DNA of 64,000 nt, from positions 682,001 through 746,000 of the forward strand of contig CAWGAJ010000002.1 in assembly GCA_963820545.1 (NCBI GenBank), in the 5' to 3' direction. This document shows, one piece after another, positions 44,582 to 53,808 of the stretch. The translations under genes and the position numbers were made by a program. The notes under the pieces are model-generated. The model worked only from the letters and a program-made list of their open reading frames with translations. It did not search any database and was not told the DNA's origin. The stretch's first letter is position 1, and each line of letters starts with the position of its first letter. This DNA is from CAWGAJ01 sp963820545. GTDB lineage: Bacteria > Planctomycetota > Planctomycetia > Pirellulales > Thermoguttaceae.

Positions 44582-44584
44582 CAC

Positions 44585-46162
44585 ACGTCCTCCTAATGCG
44601 AATCCGGCGACTGCCCGCTCGCCCCGGGCTGGGGCCAAAGTGCGACGGGCTCATCGCCACAAAAACCAGATAACGAACTTCAGCGAGATCATATCTTCGA
44701 TGCTCCGAGCATCGCTATAGGCCGTCGTTCGTTTTCTACATTCTCGATTTGAAACCCTTTCCTATTGATGAAAGTTCAGTTTCAAGTCGCCTCTCAAAGT
44801 TCCAACTCTACATGATACTACATATTTTTAAAACTATTTCAAGTACAATTCCGCCAATAACGAAAATTTTTTTCCCACTTTTATTGCTGTGATGACTCAA
44901 AAACAGATACTGAAGGGATGCACAAAGTTCTTTAAAACATTAACTTCGACCGTTCCTGCTCGTCAGTTCCAAGCGCGGATCGTGCTTTCCAAATGAGAAG
45001 CACAAGTGTGCGCTTCCGTGGGAAACAAATCGGCGGTGATTTGTCTTTGTTGAAACAAATACCCGGCATATTCGCGCAACATCTGTGTATCCCGGTTGCG
45101 CAAAAAAAACAGCTTCATTAAAACTCGTGTGTTTCGGTCTTAAATCTGCTTGGCGGCGGCATTTGGCTGAGGGAATAACAGTTGTCGTAAGTCTAAGCAC
45201 GGCAAGAAGTTGCAAGATAGGGCCACGCTCCTTTTTCCCGGTTGGAAAACACCCAGATCAACAAGAATATCATCCCCACGAAAGAGATTGTTCCAGCACA
45301 TCCACGCACCACTGGAACACTCAAATAATTTAGAAAATCATGGCCGCGATCGCACGATCAATGAAAGACAAATCAGAAGTGTGACTAATACCCTCTGACA
45401 AGGAAAAATTAACAGCGATTTATCATGCGCAAATCCCAACAAGGGTAATATAGTCTCCCAACCTTTAAAACCCGTGCCAATCCCTGTACCAAGAATAAAA
45501 TAACCGAAACAGAATTTTAGAAAATATTTTTCCTGTTGTCGTATTTTTTTCAAAAATAACCCTTGGGGGACATTTTTGGGGTGTAACCTATCGGTCGAAT
45601 TATGTTTTGGATCAAGTAGTCTCCCGCATCAGGTAGTCAGGTCGAATGAATATCTTGTCTAATAACAGAACCTCAGCCAATCGGAGGTGATAAACATACG
45701 AGATGAAGAAACATATTCCTTACCTCGTTTAACAAAATTTGCCAATTTATCATGAACTTGGAACTCCAGGGACGAAGAAAACAAAATTATGAATGCGAAG
45801 ATCACATTATGAATGAAAGAGCGTCACATAGAAGAGAGTAATGAAATCGTCCATTATGGATGTTGATAAATTCGTAACACTTTATTGATACATAGGTAAG
45901 TATCTAAGCCCACGGGTTGCAACCCGTGGGCTTTAAGACATTGAAGGTATTTACCTGAGATCCAATAGCCGTTTGCAACAGTCTTGTTCCCAGAGGTTCG
46001 CAAATCAAATTGATGGCAAATTATTGATAACCCCTCGGAATTAGTGGCACCAAACTTGCTTCTATAAATGCATCAGCCCGCCATTTTCGTAAGATATCCA
46101 CTTTTTCTCCATCTTGTATGGCCGCTGAAGTTTCGTTACCCTGCATTGCGGAGAACATAGCG
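44585..46162. other. Gene-poor AT-rich stretch
   Basis: About 1.6 kb with lower GC than either flank. Only short frames are open and none has a ribosome binding site or coding-like composition. It contains the 28-bp palindrome at 45906. It could be decayed genes, a foreign insertion or an RNA gene I cannot recognise. Confidence 0.5.
45906..45933. repeat. 28-bp perfect palindrome, copy 1
   Basis: Half-site AAGCCCACGGGTTG followed by its exact complement. Identical to 49062-49089. The two copies bracket the alpha-2-macroglobulin-like gene. Confidence 0.9.
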
Positions 46163-49063
46163 ATGAACAAATTGCCGGAACCTTCTCTGCCCTCAGGGGG
46201 AGGGAAATCTACGGTCTCGACTGTGAGGTCTTCAGGCCGGGCGGCGAAATGGCTGGTCGGTTTGACGGCCGCCATATTGGCGATAGTTTCGCTTACCGAT
46301 TATCTCTTTTATCGATTCCAGATATCCGAGATTGCCGCCAAGCATTTGCGCCTGATCGTGACCGGCCCTTCCCTGCTGCAGGCCGGCGTGGCGGCCCGTT
46401 TCGACATCAGCACCACCGAGGTCACCGAAGCGCCGGTATCCGTCCCCGTGGAAGTCGATCTTTATTCACCCGAGGGCCAGCGCTTGTTGGGACGCAAGGA
46501 ATCGACCGACCAGCAGGGGCGCTTGCAAGTGCTTGTGCCGGCCGACATGGCCCTGCCCGCCAGCGTAACCTTGAAGGTCGTGGCATTGCAGCACGGCAGT
46601 CGCGAAGAGATGTCCGTCCCCCTGGCAGTTGATGCCACGCGTTTCATTACGCATTTATCGCTCGACAAACCGCTTTACCAGCCCGGCGAAACCATTTTTT
46701 ATCGTTCGCTCACCCTTTCGCGTTTTGGTCTGGCCATAGACCGCGAAATGCCGATTCGTTTTGAGATTCTCGACCCCGGCGGCGCAGTGGTGGCCAATTC
46801 CCAAAACGAGGGCGTCACCGACCACGGCGTGGGCAACGGGGCCTTTGTCATTCCTGATGATCTTGCCGGCGGACAGTACACGCTGATGGCCCGCGGCTTG
46901 GACGGATCATTTCCTCCGGATAAGCAAGACTTTTTCATCCGCCGCTACCGGCAGCCGCGGTTTCAATATAAATTGGAATTCTTCCGCGAGAGTTATGCCC
47001 CCGGCGAGACGGTGGAGGCCGATTTTTCCGCCCGGCGCGGCGATGGCGGACCCGCTGCCAGAGTTAAACTGCGAATTTTTGCCACGGTCGATGACCAAAA
47101 GGTGATGGAAAAGAATCTTCAGACCAACGACCAAGGGACGCTGAAGATCGAGCTGAAAGTGCCCGAGAAGATCGCCTTCGGCAACGGACAACTCACCGTG
47201 ACCATCGACGACGGCGCCGCAAAGGAAACCATAACCAAAGCCATTCCCATCAATCTGGGAAAGGTCAATGTCGATTTCTATCCCGAAGGGGGCGAACTGG
47301 CGGCCGGGCTGGAAAACCGGGTCTATTTCCTGAGCCGCGATCCGCTGGGCAGGCCGGTGCACATTACGGGCATGGTCGTAAACGACAACGGGCAGGCGAC
47401 CTCTGAAGTGGAAACCGTGTACGAGGGCCTGGGCCTGTTTAGCTTCACGCCCCGGCCCGGCGAGTCCTACCGGCTGAAGATCATCACCCCCCCGGACATA
47501 AAAGAAGAGGTCAAACTGCCTGGCGTGGCGACCGATTGCCCCATCGTGCTTACCACCGGCACAGGCATATTCGGCCCGGGGGAACCGCTGGAATTTAATA
47601 TCCGCTCGTTTAAGGCCGGGCTTCCGCTGGTGGTCGGAGCCTGGTGCCGGGGCGTTTTGGTGGGTCAAGTCGCATTGGTTACGAAAAAGAACGAAAACGG
47701 CATGAATCCGGTGGTCCTGCAATTGCCCGAGGGCATCGGCGGCGTGATCCGGCTTACAGTTTTCGACTACAGTGTGAACCTCGGCCAACGCAACCCGCCT
47801 GGTCCCAAACCACTGGCCGAAAGGCTGGTTTATCGCCGCTTGGATCGGCAGTTGCACGTGCAATTGGCCGACCACAAGCCGACTTACACGCCGGGCGATA
47901 AAGTGAATCTATCGCTTCTGGTGACCAACGAGAAGCACGAAGCCGTTGCGGCCGCTTTGGCAGTGTCCGTGGTCGACGACGCCTTGCTCAATGGAGCCGA
48001 AAAGCATATTCCCCACATGCCCACGCACTTTTTGCTCGCCAGTGAGATCGAAAATCCAGAGGACTTGGAAAATGCCGATTTCTTTCTCAGCGAAGACAAA
48101 ACCGGTCCGGTGCCGCCGGCCGTGGCGTTGGATCTGCTCTTAGGCACGCAAGGCTGGCGCAGGTTTGTGGAAAAAACCTGGCAACAAATCAAGGAAGAAG
48201 GGCCGGAAAAGGAGCAAATTGCCCGCCTGATGGCCATCAACGGCAGGGCCGGACCGCCCACCGTGTACGACAACCTCGGCCGGATCCGCGCCGACTATCA
48301 AAAAAGTCTCGCCGCCTATCATGCCCGTCAGTCGAAATATCACTCCCTGGCGATTACCATCAGTTTCCTCGCCGCCTTGGGATTGCTAGTCCTGTCGACA
48401 ATGCTCGGCTTGCTGCGAATCGTAAGAGGGGGTTCTTCCTGGTGGTTCGGTCTTGATGCCGGCGCCTGTTGCGTCATTACAGGGGCCTCGCTCTTGAACT
48501 CCCAACACTTTGCCGGCGATAACAAACAAGCAGCGGCTTTTTTGCCGTATCATGCCCCCGCGCAGGCAATCGCCACAAAACAGACTCCGCCGGAACCGGC
48601 CGTTAAAAAAGAATCCGGCAAAAACATCGGCTTGCCAGAGGCCGGACGCCAGTGGAAATGGGCCTCCGCCGGCTTGCCCGGCCGGACCGCCGCTGATGAA
48701 CAATCAGCCCCAGGCAGAGACCATCGGGAATCGAAAAACCTGGACAAGGAACGACAGGCCCTGAATCAAGAATTAGCGCGGCGCAAACTACCCGAACTAT
48801 CCAAACTGGATGCCAAGCAATGGGAACAATATCGCTTTGTCGTGCGCCAATACGCCCACGAACACATTACCGGACAGCCCGGCGTGCGAAACGATTTTGC
48901 CGAAACCCTGTTCTGGCATCCCCTGTTGATCGCCGGCGCGGACGGAAAGGTATCGGTGAGCTTTGATCTGTCCGATTTAGTCACCACGTTCCGCCTCTCG
49001 GCCGATGCCCACGGCGACGGACGCATCGGCTCAGCCCAGGCGGAGATTTCTACAAAGAAATAA
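46163..49063 (+). CDS. Alpha-2-macroglobulin-like (MG2/A2M domain) membrane protein, C-terminally truncated
   Basis: About 966 residues from ATG 46163, with GGAG nine bases upstream. A transmembrane helix (about residues 30-50) anchors an MG2-domain region (LDKPLYQPGETIFYRSLTLS), further MG-type beta domains, a second membrane segment (about 710-740, ITISFLAALGLLVLSTMLGL), a Glu/Lys/Pro linker and the start of the A2M domain (ETLFWHPLLIAGADGKVSVS ... DLVTTFRLSADAHGDGR). Complete homologues continue with a thioester (or TED) and receptor domain; here the protein stops four residues into a 28-bp palindrome (stop TAA at 49061-49063). Probably a truncated envelope protease trap; the palindrome supplies the stop. 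Confidence 0.85.
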   Translation: MNKLPEPSLPSGGGKSTVSTVRSSGRAAKWLVGLTAAILAIVSLTDYLFYRFQISEIAAKHLRLIVTGPSLLQAGVAARFDISTTEVTEAPVSVPVEVDLYSPEGQRLLGRKESTDQQGRLQVLVPADMALPASVTLKVVALQHGSREEMSVPLAVDATRFITHLSLDKPLYQPGETIFYRSLTLSRFGLAIDREMPIRFEILDPGGAVVANSQNEGVTDHGVGNGAFVIPDDLAGGQYTLMARGLDGSFPPDKQDFFIRRYRQPRFQYKLEFFRESYAPGETVEADFSARRGDGGPAARVKLRIFATVDDQKVMEKNLQTNDQGTLKIELKVPEKIAFGNGQLTVTIDDGAAKETITKAIPINLGKVNVDFYPEGGELAAGLENRVYFLSRDPLGRPVHITGMVVNDNGQATSEVETVYEGLGLFSFTPRPGESYRLKIITPPDIKEEVKLPGVATDCPIVLTTGTGIFGPGEPLEFNIRSFKAGLPLVVGAWCRGVLVGQVALVTKKNENGMNPVVLQLPEGIGGVIRLTVFDYSVNLGQRNPPGPKPLAERLVYRRLDRQLHVQLADHKPTYTPGDKVNLSLLVTNEKHEAVAAALAVSVVDDALLNGAEKHIPHMPTHFLLASEIENPEDLENADFFLSEDKTGPVPPAVALDLLLGTQGWRRFVEKTWQQIKEEGPEKEQIARLMAINGRAGPPTVYDNLGRIRADYQKSLAAYHARQSKYHSLAITISFLAALGLLVLSTMLGLLRIVRGGSSWWFGLDAGACCVITGASLLNSQHFAGDNKQAAAFLPYHAPAQAIATKQTPPEPAVKKESGKNIGLPEAGRQWKWASAGLPGRTAADEQSAPGRDHRESKNLDKERQALNQELARRKLPELSKLDAKQWEQYRFVVRQYAHEHITGQPGVRNDFAETLFWHPLLIAGADGKVSVSFDLSDLVTTFRLSADAHGDGRIGSAQAEISTKK

Positions 49064-49089
49064 GCCCACGGGTTGCAACCCGTGGGCTT
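49062..49089. repeat. 28-bp perfect palindrome, copy 2
   Basis: Identical to 45906-45933. Its first two bases are the end of the stop codon of the A2M-like gene. Confidence 0.9.
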
Positions 49090-49125
49090 GCAGTTTCTCC
49101 TTCATACACTCCACTATTTAAACCT

Positions 49126-49151
49126 CGTTCCCACGCTCCTGCGTGGGAACG
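49126..49151. repeat. Palindrome G, copies 2 and 3 region
   Basis: CGTTCCCACGCTCCTGCGTG followed by GGAACG, adjacent to the first 82-bp direct repeat. A variant (CCTTCCCATGCTCCGGCGTG) precedes the second copy at 49282-49307. Confidence 0.7.
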
Positions 49152-49222
49152 CCCCAGCATGGGAAGCATTTACCGTCATTGCGGCAGTTTGCGCACTGTT
49201 CCCGGCTTTACGGGCCGGTGAG
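49141..49222 (+). repeat. 82-bp direct repeat, copy 1
   Basis: Identical to 49297-49378, offset 156 bp. It contains a copy of the last about 47 bp of the Gfo/Idh gene plus the following spacer and part of palindrome G. The rest of 49064-49331 holds no other gene. Confidence 0.9.
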
Positions 49223-49296
49223 AAAACAGTTTGCTTGACCCACCCTACACATTGGTGAGAAATGCGGACTAGTATTTATCTCCTTCCCATGCTCCG

Positions 49297-49378
49297 GCGT
49301 GGGAACGCCCCAGCATGGGAAGCATTTACCGTCATTGCGGCAGTTTGCGCACTGTTCCCGGCTTTACGGGCCGGTGAG
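49297..49378 (+). repeat. 82-bp direct repeat, copy 2
   Basis: Identical to copy 1 at 49141-49222. Bases 49332-49378 are the 3' end of the Gfo/Idh oxidoreductase gene. Confidence 0.9.
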
Positions 49379-50405
49379 TTTCCGCGCTGGCCACGGCCGC
49401 AAAACAAAGCTCCAAGCTGAGCAGATTATTCCGTGGCGCTGTGCAGTGGCTCGTGCTTTTCCTCAATGGCGCAAAGCAGTTCGGCCATGGCGCCGTGAAA
49501 ACCGTCGGGAAACCAACAGCCTTCCAGCTTGGGCGTGGCACTACCGGCGGCGGTGTAGAGTGTAAGCGTCTGGTTGCGCGAATCCGGACCGCTGCTGAGA
49601 ATCGTTCCCGCCGTGCCGGCGATAAACGTCCGATCATTTTTGCCGAAGCGTGTATCGCCATCAAAGACCAGCGAGGCCTGGGCAGTATCGTACTCGATCA
49701 TGGCTTGGGCCAAAAGCGGCGGACGGACCTCTTGCCTGGGACTGCGCGGCTGTGGCATACACTTGCTCGGCCCGTTGCCGGGCCATGAAACAGGCAAGAA
49801 TATCGAACCAGTGGATGCCAAAATCAAAGAGAATCAGGTGCTTAACCTTTTCGAACTCGGTGTTTTTTACCCAACCATGGTCCCAATGCACTGATAGATG
49901 CACGGCAGTGACGTCGCCCAGCAATCCCGTTGCAACAGCCTGGCGCATGAAACTGAAATGCGGGGCCCAGCGCCCGTTCTGATTGACTGCCAGCTTAAGC
50001 CCGCAACGATCGGCCAGATCGGCCAAGCGCTCGCCAACGTCGAGATCCACGACAAACGGTTTTTGACTGAGTACGTGCTTGCCGGCCTTTAAGGCGTCTG
50101 CGATGATCTCCGCGCTGGGCCGGATGCGTGGCAATATCGAAGACCTCGACCTCGGCGTGTTTGAGCAATTCGTGATAGTCGCGGTAAACTTCGGCCCGGG
50201 GATAGAATTCGGCCCGGCGTTTTTCCGCCCGCTCAGGAATCACGTCGCACAGCGCGGTAACGCGATAACCCGCGCCTCGATAAGCCGTAAGGTGCTCCTT
50301 GGTAATTCCCCCGCAGCCGATCAGTCCGATGGCCGGCCGATATTTCCGCGGATCTTGCGGCTTGTAGGGCAAATCCGGGGCGGGAATTTTTTTGCTTGGA
50401 TCCAT
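49332..50405 (-). CDS. Gfo/Idh/MocA-family oxidoreductase, three frameshifts
   Basis: NAD(P)-dependent sugar oxidoreductase-like protein. Frame one (from 50405): YRPAIGLIGCGGITKEHLTA with the GxGGI nucleotide-binding motif, then YRVTALCDVIPERAEKRRAE. It switches near 50110 to AGKHVLSQKPFVVDLDVGER (the conserved EKP-like motif, here QKP), then near 49740 to a third frame with QAMIEYDTAQASLVFDGDTR, and near 49435 to SLELCFAAVASAETHRPVKP ending at 49332. Joined, about 355 residues. Three breaks in one gene could be sequence errors, but true decay cannot be excluded. The 3' end is duplicated in the 82-bp repeat. Confidence 0.8.
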
Positions 50406-50823
50406 AGTTTTTTTCTTGTAAAACTTTGTTAGGGCGAGAGTTAAACTCCCGCCCCTTTTTCATGCGCCGGGATGTTATGTCCATGCTTTTCTCTAGCCCA
50501 GGCGTTTTACGCCTGGGAATGGAAAATCGAATTTTTCCCAATTACTTCCCTCGCCATTAGCGAGGAAATCGCCCGCTGCGAAGCCCATGCCGGCGGCAGT
50601 GAAATAAGACGAAATAATCGAACTTATCCCCATTTGTATGTCCTGCGGCATAGGCTGTAAACTGTAGGCTGGAAATTGTAGGTTAGTTGTTTGTCCGCCG
50701 TAGGCGGAGTGGTTGGTGCTGAATCCTGAATCCCGAATCATGAATCCTATCCCTTATGCCAGATCCTTCGCTACGCTCAAGATGACATTTACGATTAATC
50801 CCCATTACCGCTCCCCCCAATCC
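50406..50823. other. Intergenic, small palindromes and half of repeat F
   Basis: Short hairpins: GGGCGAGAGTT/CTCCCGCCC before a T-run (50433-50461), CCCAGGCGTTTTACGCCTGGG (50498-50518), TCCGCCGTAGGCGGA (50694). A half copy of repeat F lies at 50760-50788. No gene. Confidence 0.6.
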
Positions 50824-52725
50824 TTATTCCTGTTCTACCGTCGGCAAGACATACTTTAACGATGTCGAGAAAAGGCTATAAAGAAAACTCTGATCGACTT
50901 GGCGGCGAGGCAGTTCGGCGGGCGGCTCAAACATGGCGTCTTGAGCGACTGCATTAATCTGCCAGCCGAGAAATTTCACTTTCCCTTCTACAATAGGAAA
51001 ATTAAATGTCAGGCTTTGCGGGGTGTATTCCTCTGGTCGTTTAAAGGGGACAGTCCCATTTTCGCTACGCGAAAATCGGGACAGTCCCCTGATAAGCTCC
51101 AACCGTACGCTGCCGGGAATCTTTTCGCGAGCGGAAATCCGAATTACCCGGACACCGCCTGTCATGCCCTCATCTTCGATCACAATTAGGCGCTCGATCA
51201 CCTCGGGCGCCATTGCCACTCCGTTGAGCAAACCGGCCAGCATACGCAATAGTTTTACCTGCCGAGGATTGATCAACTCCAGCGGATCTTTAAGCACCGG
51301 TCCGGGATGCTCAGTGCCCTCAATGACCTCTTTTTTGCCGGTTGCCAGCCAGGGATGGTCGTTTTGCCCGAGCGAAATCTGGCCTCCGTTAGGAAGTTTA
51401 CAGAAAAGAGCAAACTTGCCTTGTGAGCCGCGCACCAGGCGAAAGCGGCCTTCTTGCGGCATTTGCCCATTAGGCGTAATTGTAATCTGCAAATCTACAA
51501 GGTGGCATCGGCCTTCTTCGGGTTTGTCGGCCAGTATCACGGCAACCTGTTGAAGAACTCCGGCAAGCACCTGCAAAGGCGCGTTTGATTTGTTTTCAAT
51601 AACCGGCGGCATTGTATTTGGTGGGAGATCTTGGGCAAAGAAATCGGCAATCATGCGCAAGGTTCTGGGCAGTTCGGCCATCGACGTGTAATGACCCAGG
51701 TCTGGCAACCACACCACGCGATCTTCAAGGCCCATGGCTGCGGCGAGTTTTTCGGTCGAGGCGCGGGGAATGACCTCGTCTTCGGCCGCATTGATCATTA
51801 TCACTTTGCCCTGCCGGGCTTTTTCCCGCAAAACCGGGGCGAATCTTAGCGGATCAACGGCCGTGATTTTGGCCTCTAAATCAGCGCGCTCCGGGGGCGG
51901 AAGTTCGCTGAGCAATTTACTAAGCGGCTGGGTTTCGCGCGTGATGGATGATTTGCAGGAGATCGCCGCCGGCCAGTACAAATGCGGCCCGATAGATGCG
52001 CGGCTCGCCGCCGGCCGCCGTGGCAGCCACGATTCCGCCCAGGCTGATGCCCGTGGCTCCAATCCGATTAGGATCGATTTCCGGCCGGGAAGCCAGCACG
52101 TCGATCGTTCGCCGAAAATCCTCGCCGGCCTGGGCAATCGCGCTGGCCAGGAGCTTGGGATCCTTAGCCAAGAATTCTGGTCCGCCGGGCAGACCGCGCT
52201 GGCCATAATAGGGCAGTTTGAACATGATCGCCGGAACGCCCCGGCGGGCCAGCACCGCGCAAACCATATCGGTCAGCACGTCGTTGCCGTCGAGGATGTG
52301 CAGGCAGATTACGGCAGGCCGCCGGCGCCGGGGGGCAGCAAGGGGACAGTCCCATTTTCGCTTAGGCGAAAATCGGGACAGTCCCCCGGCGTAAACCCGT
52401 CGGGAAGATAATATTCGGCCGGCACAGAGTTGTTCTGCTCAAAGGGTGTTGTGACCGGAGAAGGATATCTTACTTGAAACACCCGATATCCATTGCGCTG
52501 TGCATGAAACTTTATCTGATAGGGGAAGGACACATTATTATAGGTTTTGGTGACAGTGATTGTCTGCCAGGATTTGTTGGGGGGCGATAAGGGGACAGTC
52601 CCATTTTCGCTGCGCGAAAATCGGGACAATCCCCCCGCCGGTCCTTCGGCCGCCCAAATGGCGCCCGCCAAAAGCCCGAACAGTAAGAAAGTAATCACAA
52701 ACCTTCGATAAATCCTGGACGACAT
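50824..52725 (-). CDS. Alpha/beta-hydrolase family protein with three in-frame palindromic inserts, two frameshifts
   Basis: Signal peptide (MSSRIYRRFVITFLLFGLLA), then an extracytoplasmic domain, then a dienelactone-hydrolase-like core: RPAVICLHILDGNDVL, nucleophile elbow GATGISLGG, then Asp in INAAEDEVI and His in LPDLGHYTSM. A C-terminal beta-rich domain follows. Family B elements sit at 52591-52634, 52342-52386 and 51046-51089 and add peptides ending SENGTVP to the protein. The frame also switches near 52310 and 51950, each explained by one missing base; joined length about 630 residues. Function not assignable beyond esterase/lipase-like. Confidence 0.8.
51046..51089. repeat. Palindromic element B1, in frame within the hydrolase gene
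   Basis: GGGGACAGTCCCATTTTCGC and its near-complement around a TACG centre, 44 bp. Encodes LSRFSRSENGTVPF in the hydrolase frame. Confidence 0.9.
52342..52386. repeat. Palindromic element B2, in frame within the hydrolase gene
   Basis: 45 bp, arms identical to B1, centre one base longer (TTAG). The extra base changes the reading of its first arm, so it encodes GDCPDFRLSENGTVPL rather than GLSRFSRSENGTVP. Confidence 0.9.
52591..52634. repeat. Palindromic element B3, in frame within the hydrolase gene
   Basis: 44 bp, one change in the right arm (ACAATCCCC for ACAGTCCCC). Encodes GLSRFSRSENGTVPL, the same peptide as B1, just after the signal peptide. Confidence 0.9.
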
Positions 52726-52848
52726 ATTCCTGCTCCTTGAAATCAGGATGCGAATCTGGTATTTTCTTCATTAAACAGCGTGCCAGATATTCCGGTAAAA
52801 TGCAATTGCAAAATAAGGGCTTTTCGACCCGGAGGGTCGTTTGATGCT

Positions 52849-52920
52849 AGCCCAGCGATTTATCGCTGGGTACCGAAGATAAACCAAAATCTCGCCTCAG
52901 TCCTCTAGGGACGGCCGAAT
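52849..52920. repeat. Composite repeat C, copy 2
   Basis: AGCCCAGCGATTTATCGCTG hairpin, spacer, TCCTCTAGGGAC hairpin and GGCCGAAT. Same order as 37548-37616. It lies just upstream of the CPBP protease gene. Confidence 0.7.
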
Positions 52921-52944
52921 TATTAACTCGCAAGGATTTATATA

Positions 52945-53685
52945 ATGCAGCGAAATAATCCCTGGCTGATATTTCTTTTGCCATTTGTGGTGTTCATGCT
53001 GATCGGTTCTCTGGAGCCCACGCCCGAGTGGCCGGGCGGTGAATTCATTGGCCTTTCGATTTCCTATTCTAAATATCCCCTCGTCTATGCCCTAAAGATT
53101 GCCTTGACATTGGCGGCTATTGGTTTTGTGCTGCCCGGCTATAAACAGTTCCCTTGGCGCATAAGTCCGCTGGCGATCGGGGTGGGCGTAGCGGGTATTT
53201 TTATCTGGGTCGGCTTGTGCAGACTAGACGTGGAACACGCTTATCTTCAGCCGGCATTGGAGCGAGTAGGTTTGGGATGGATCATTGGCTCCGGAGGGCG
53301 GGCGGCGTACAATCCGTTTGTGCAACTTGCCGATTGGCCGCTTGGGGCGTGGAGTTTCCTGGCCATCCGTTTTCTAGGGTTGGCTCTTATCGTGCCGCTG
53401 ATCGAAGAGTTTTTCTTGCGCGGCTTTGTGATGCGATTTGCAGTCGACGAGCAATGGTGGGAAGTGCCTTTCGGCAAGGTAAACAACCTGGCCGTGGCGG
53501 CAGGCACGCTTGTGCCTGTGCTGATGCATCCCGCCGAACTGCTCGCCGCCGCCGCGTGGTTCTCGCTGGTGACCTGGCTGATGCTTCGCACGCGCAACAT
53601 CTGGGACTGCGTTGCCGCTCATGCCGTTACCAATCTTTTGTTGGGAATTTATGTAGTAACCTCGGGGAATTGGAGCCTGATGTAG
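52945..53685 (+). CDS. CPBP (CAAX protease-related) membrane protease
   Basis: 246 residues with about six to seven membrane segments. The CPBP motifs are EEFFLRG (EExxxR) near residue 155, PVLMHPAE (His) and CVAAHAVTNLLLG (second His). Members of this branch (pepcterm CAAX family) accompany PEP-CTERM systems and are thought to act in protein sorting; two PEP-CTERM proteins are in this window. sdhA begins 123 bp after it, but it is not a succinate dehydrogenase subunit. Starts MQRNNPWLIFLLPFVV at 52945. Confidence 0.85.
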   Translation: MQRNNPWLIFLLPFVVFMLIGSLEPTPEWPGGEFIGLSISYSKYPLVYALKIALTLAAIGFVLPGYKQFPWRISPLAIGVGVAGIFIWVGLCRLDVEHAYLQPALERVGLGWIIGSGGRAAYNPFVQLADWPLGAWSFLAIRFLGLALIVPLIEEFFLRGFVMRFAVDEQWWEVPFGKVNNLAVAAGTLVPVLMHPAELLAAAAWFSLVTWLMLRTRNIWDCVAAHAVTNLLLGIYVVTSGNWSLM

Positions 53686-53808
53686 CTTGACAAGTTTTCC
53701 ACAGGGATCAACAATTCCCCATGATGAACGGCAAATGGCAAGGGCGGAAATAGGTTCGGAGTTAAGGGTTCAGAACTCTCCACTATCCACTCTCCACTAT
53801 TCAATATC

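Noticed and set aside
44940..45553. Short minus-strand frames in the gene-poor stretch
   Set aside because: No start signals, no recognisable pattern, and low coding quality.
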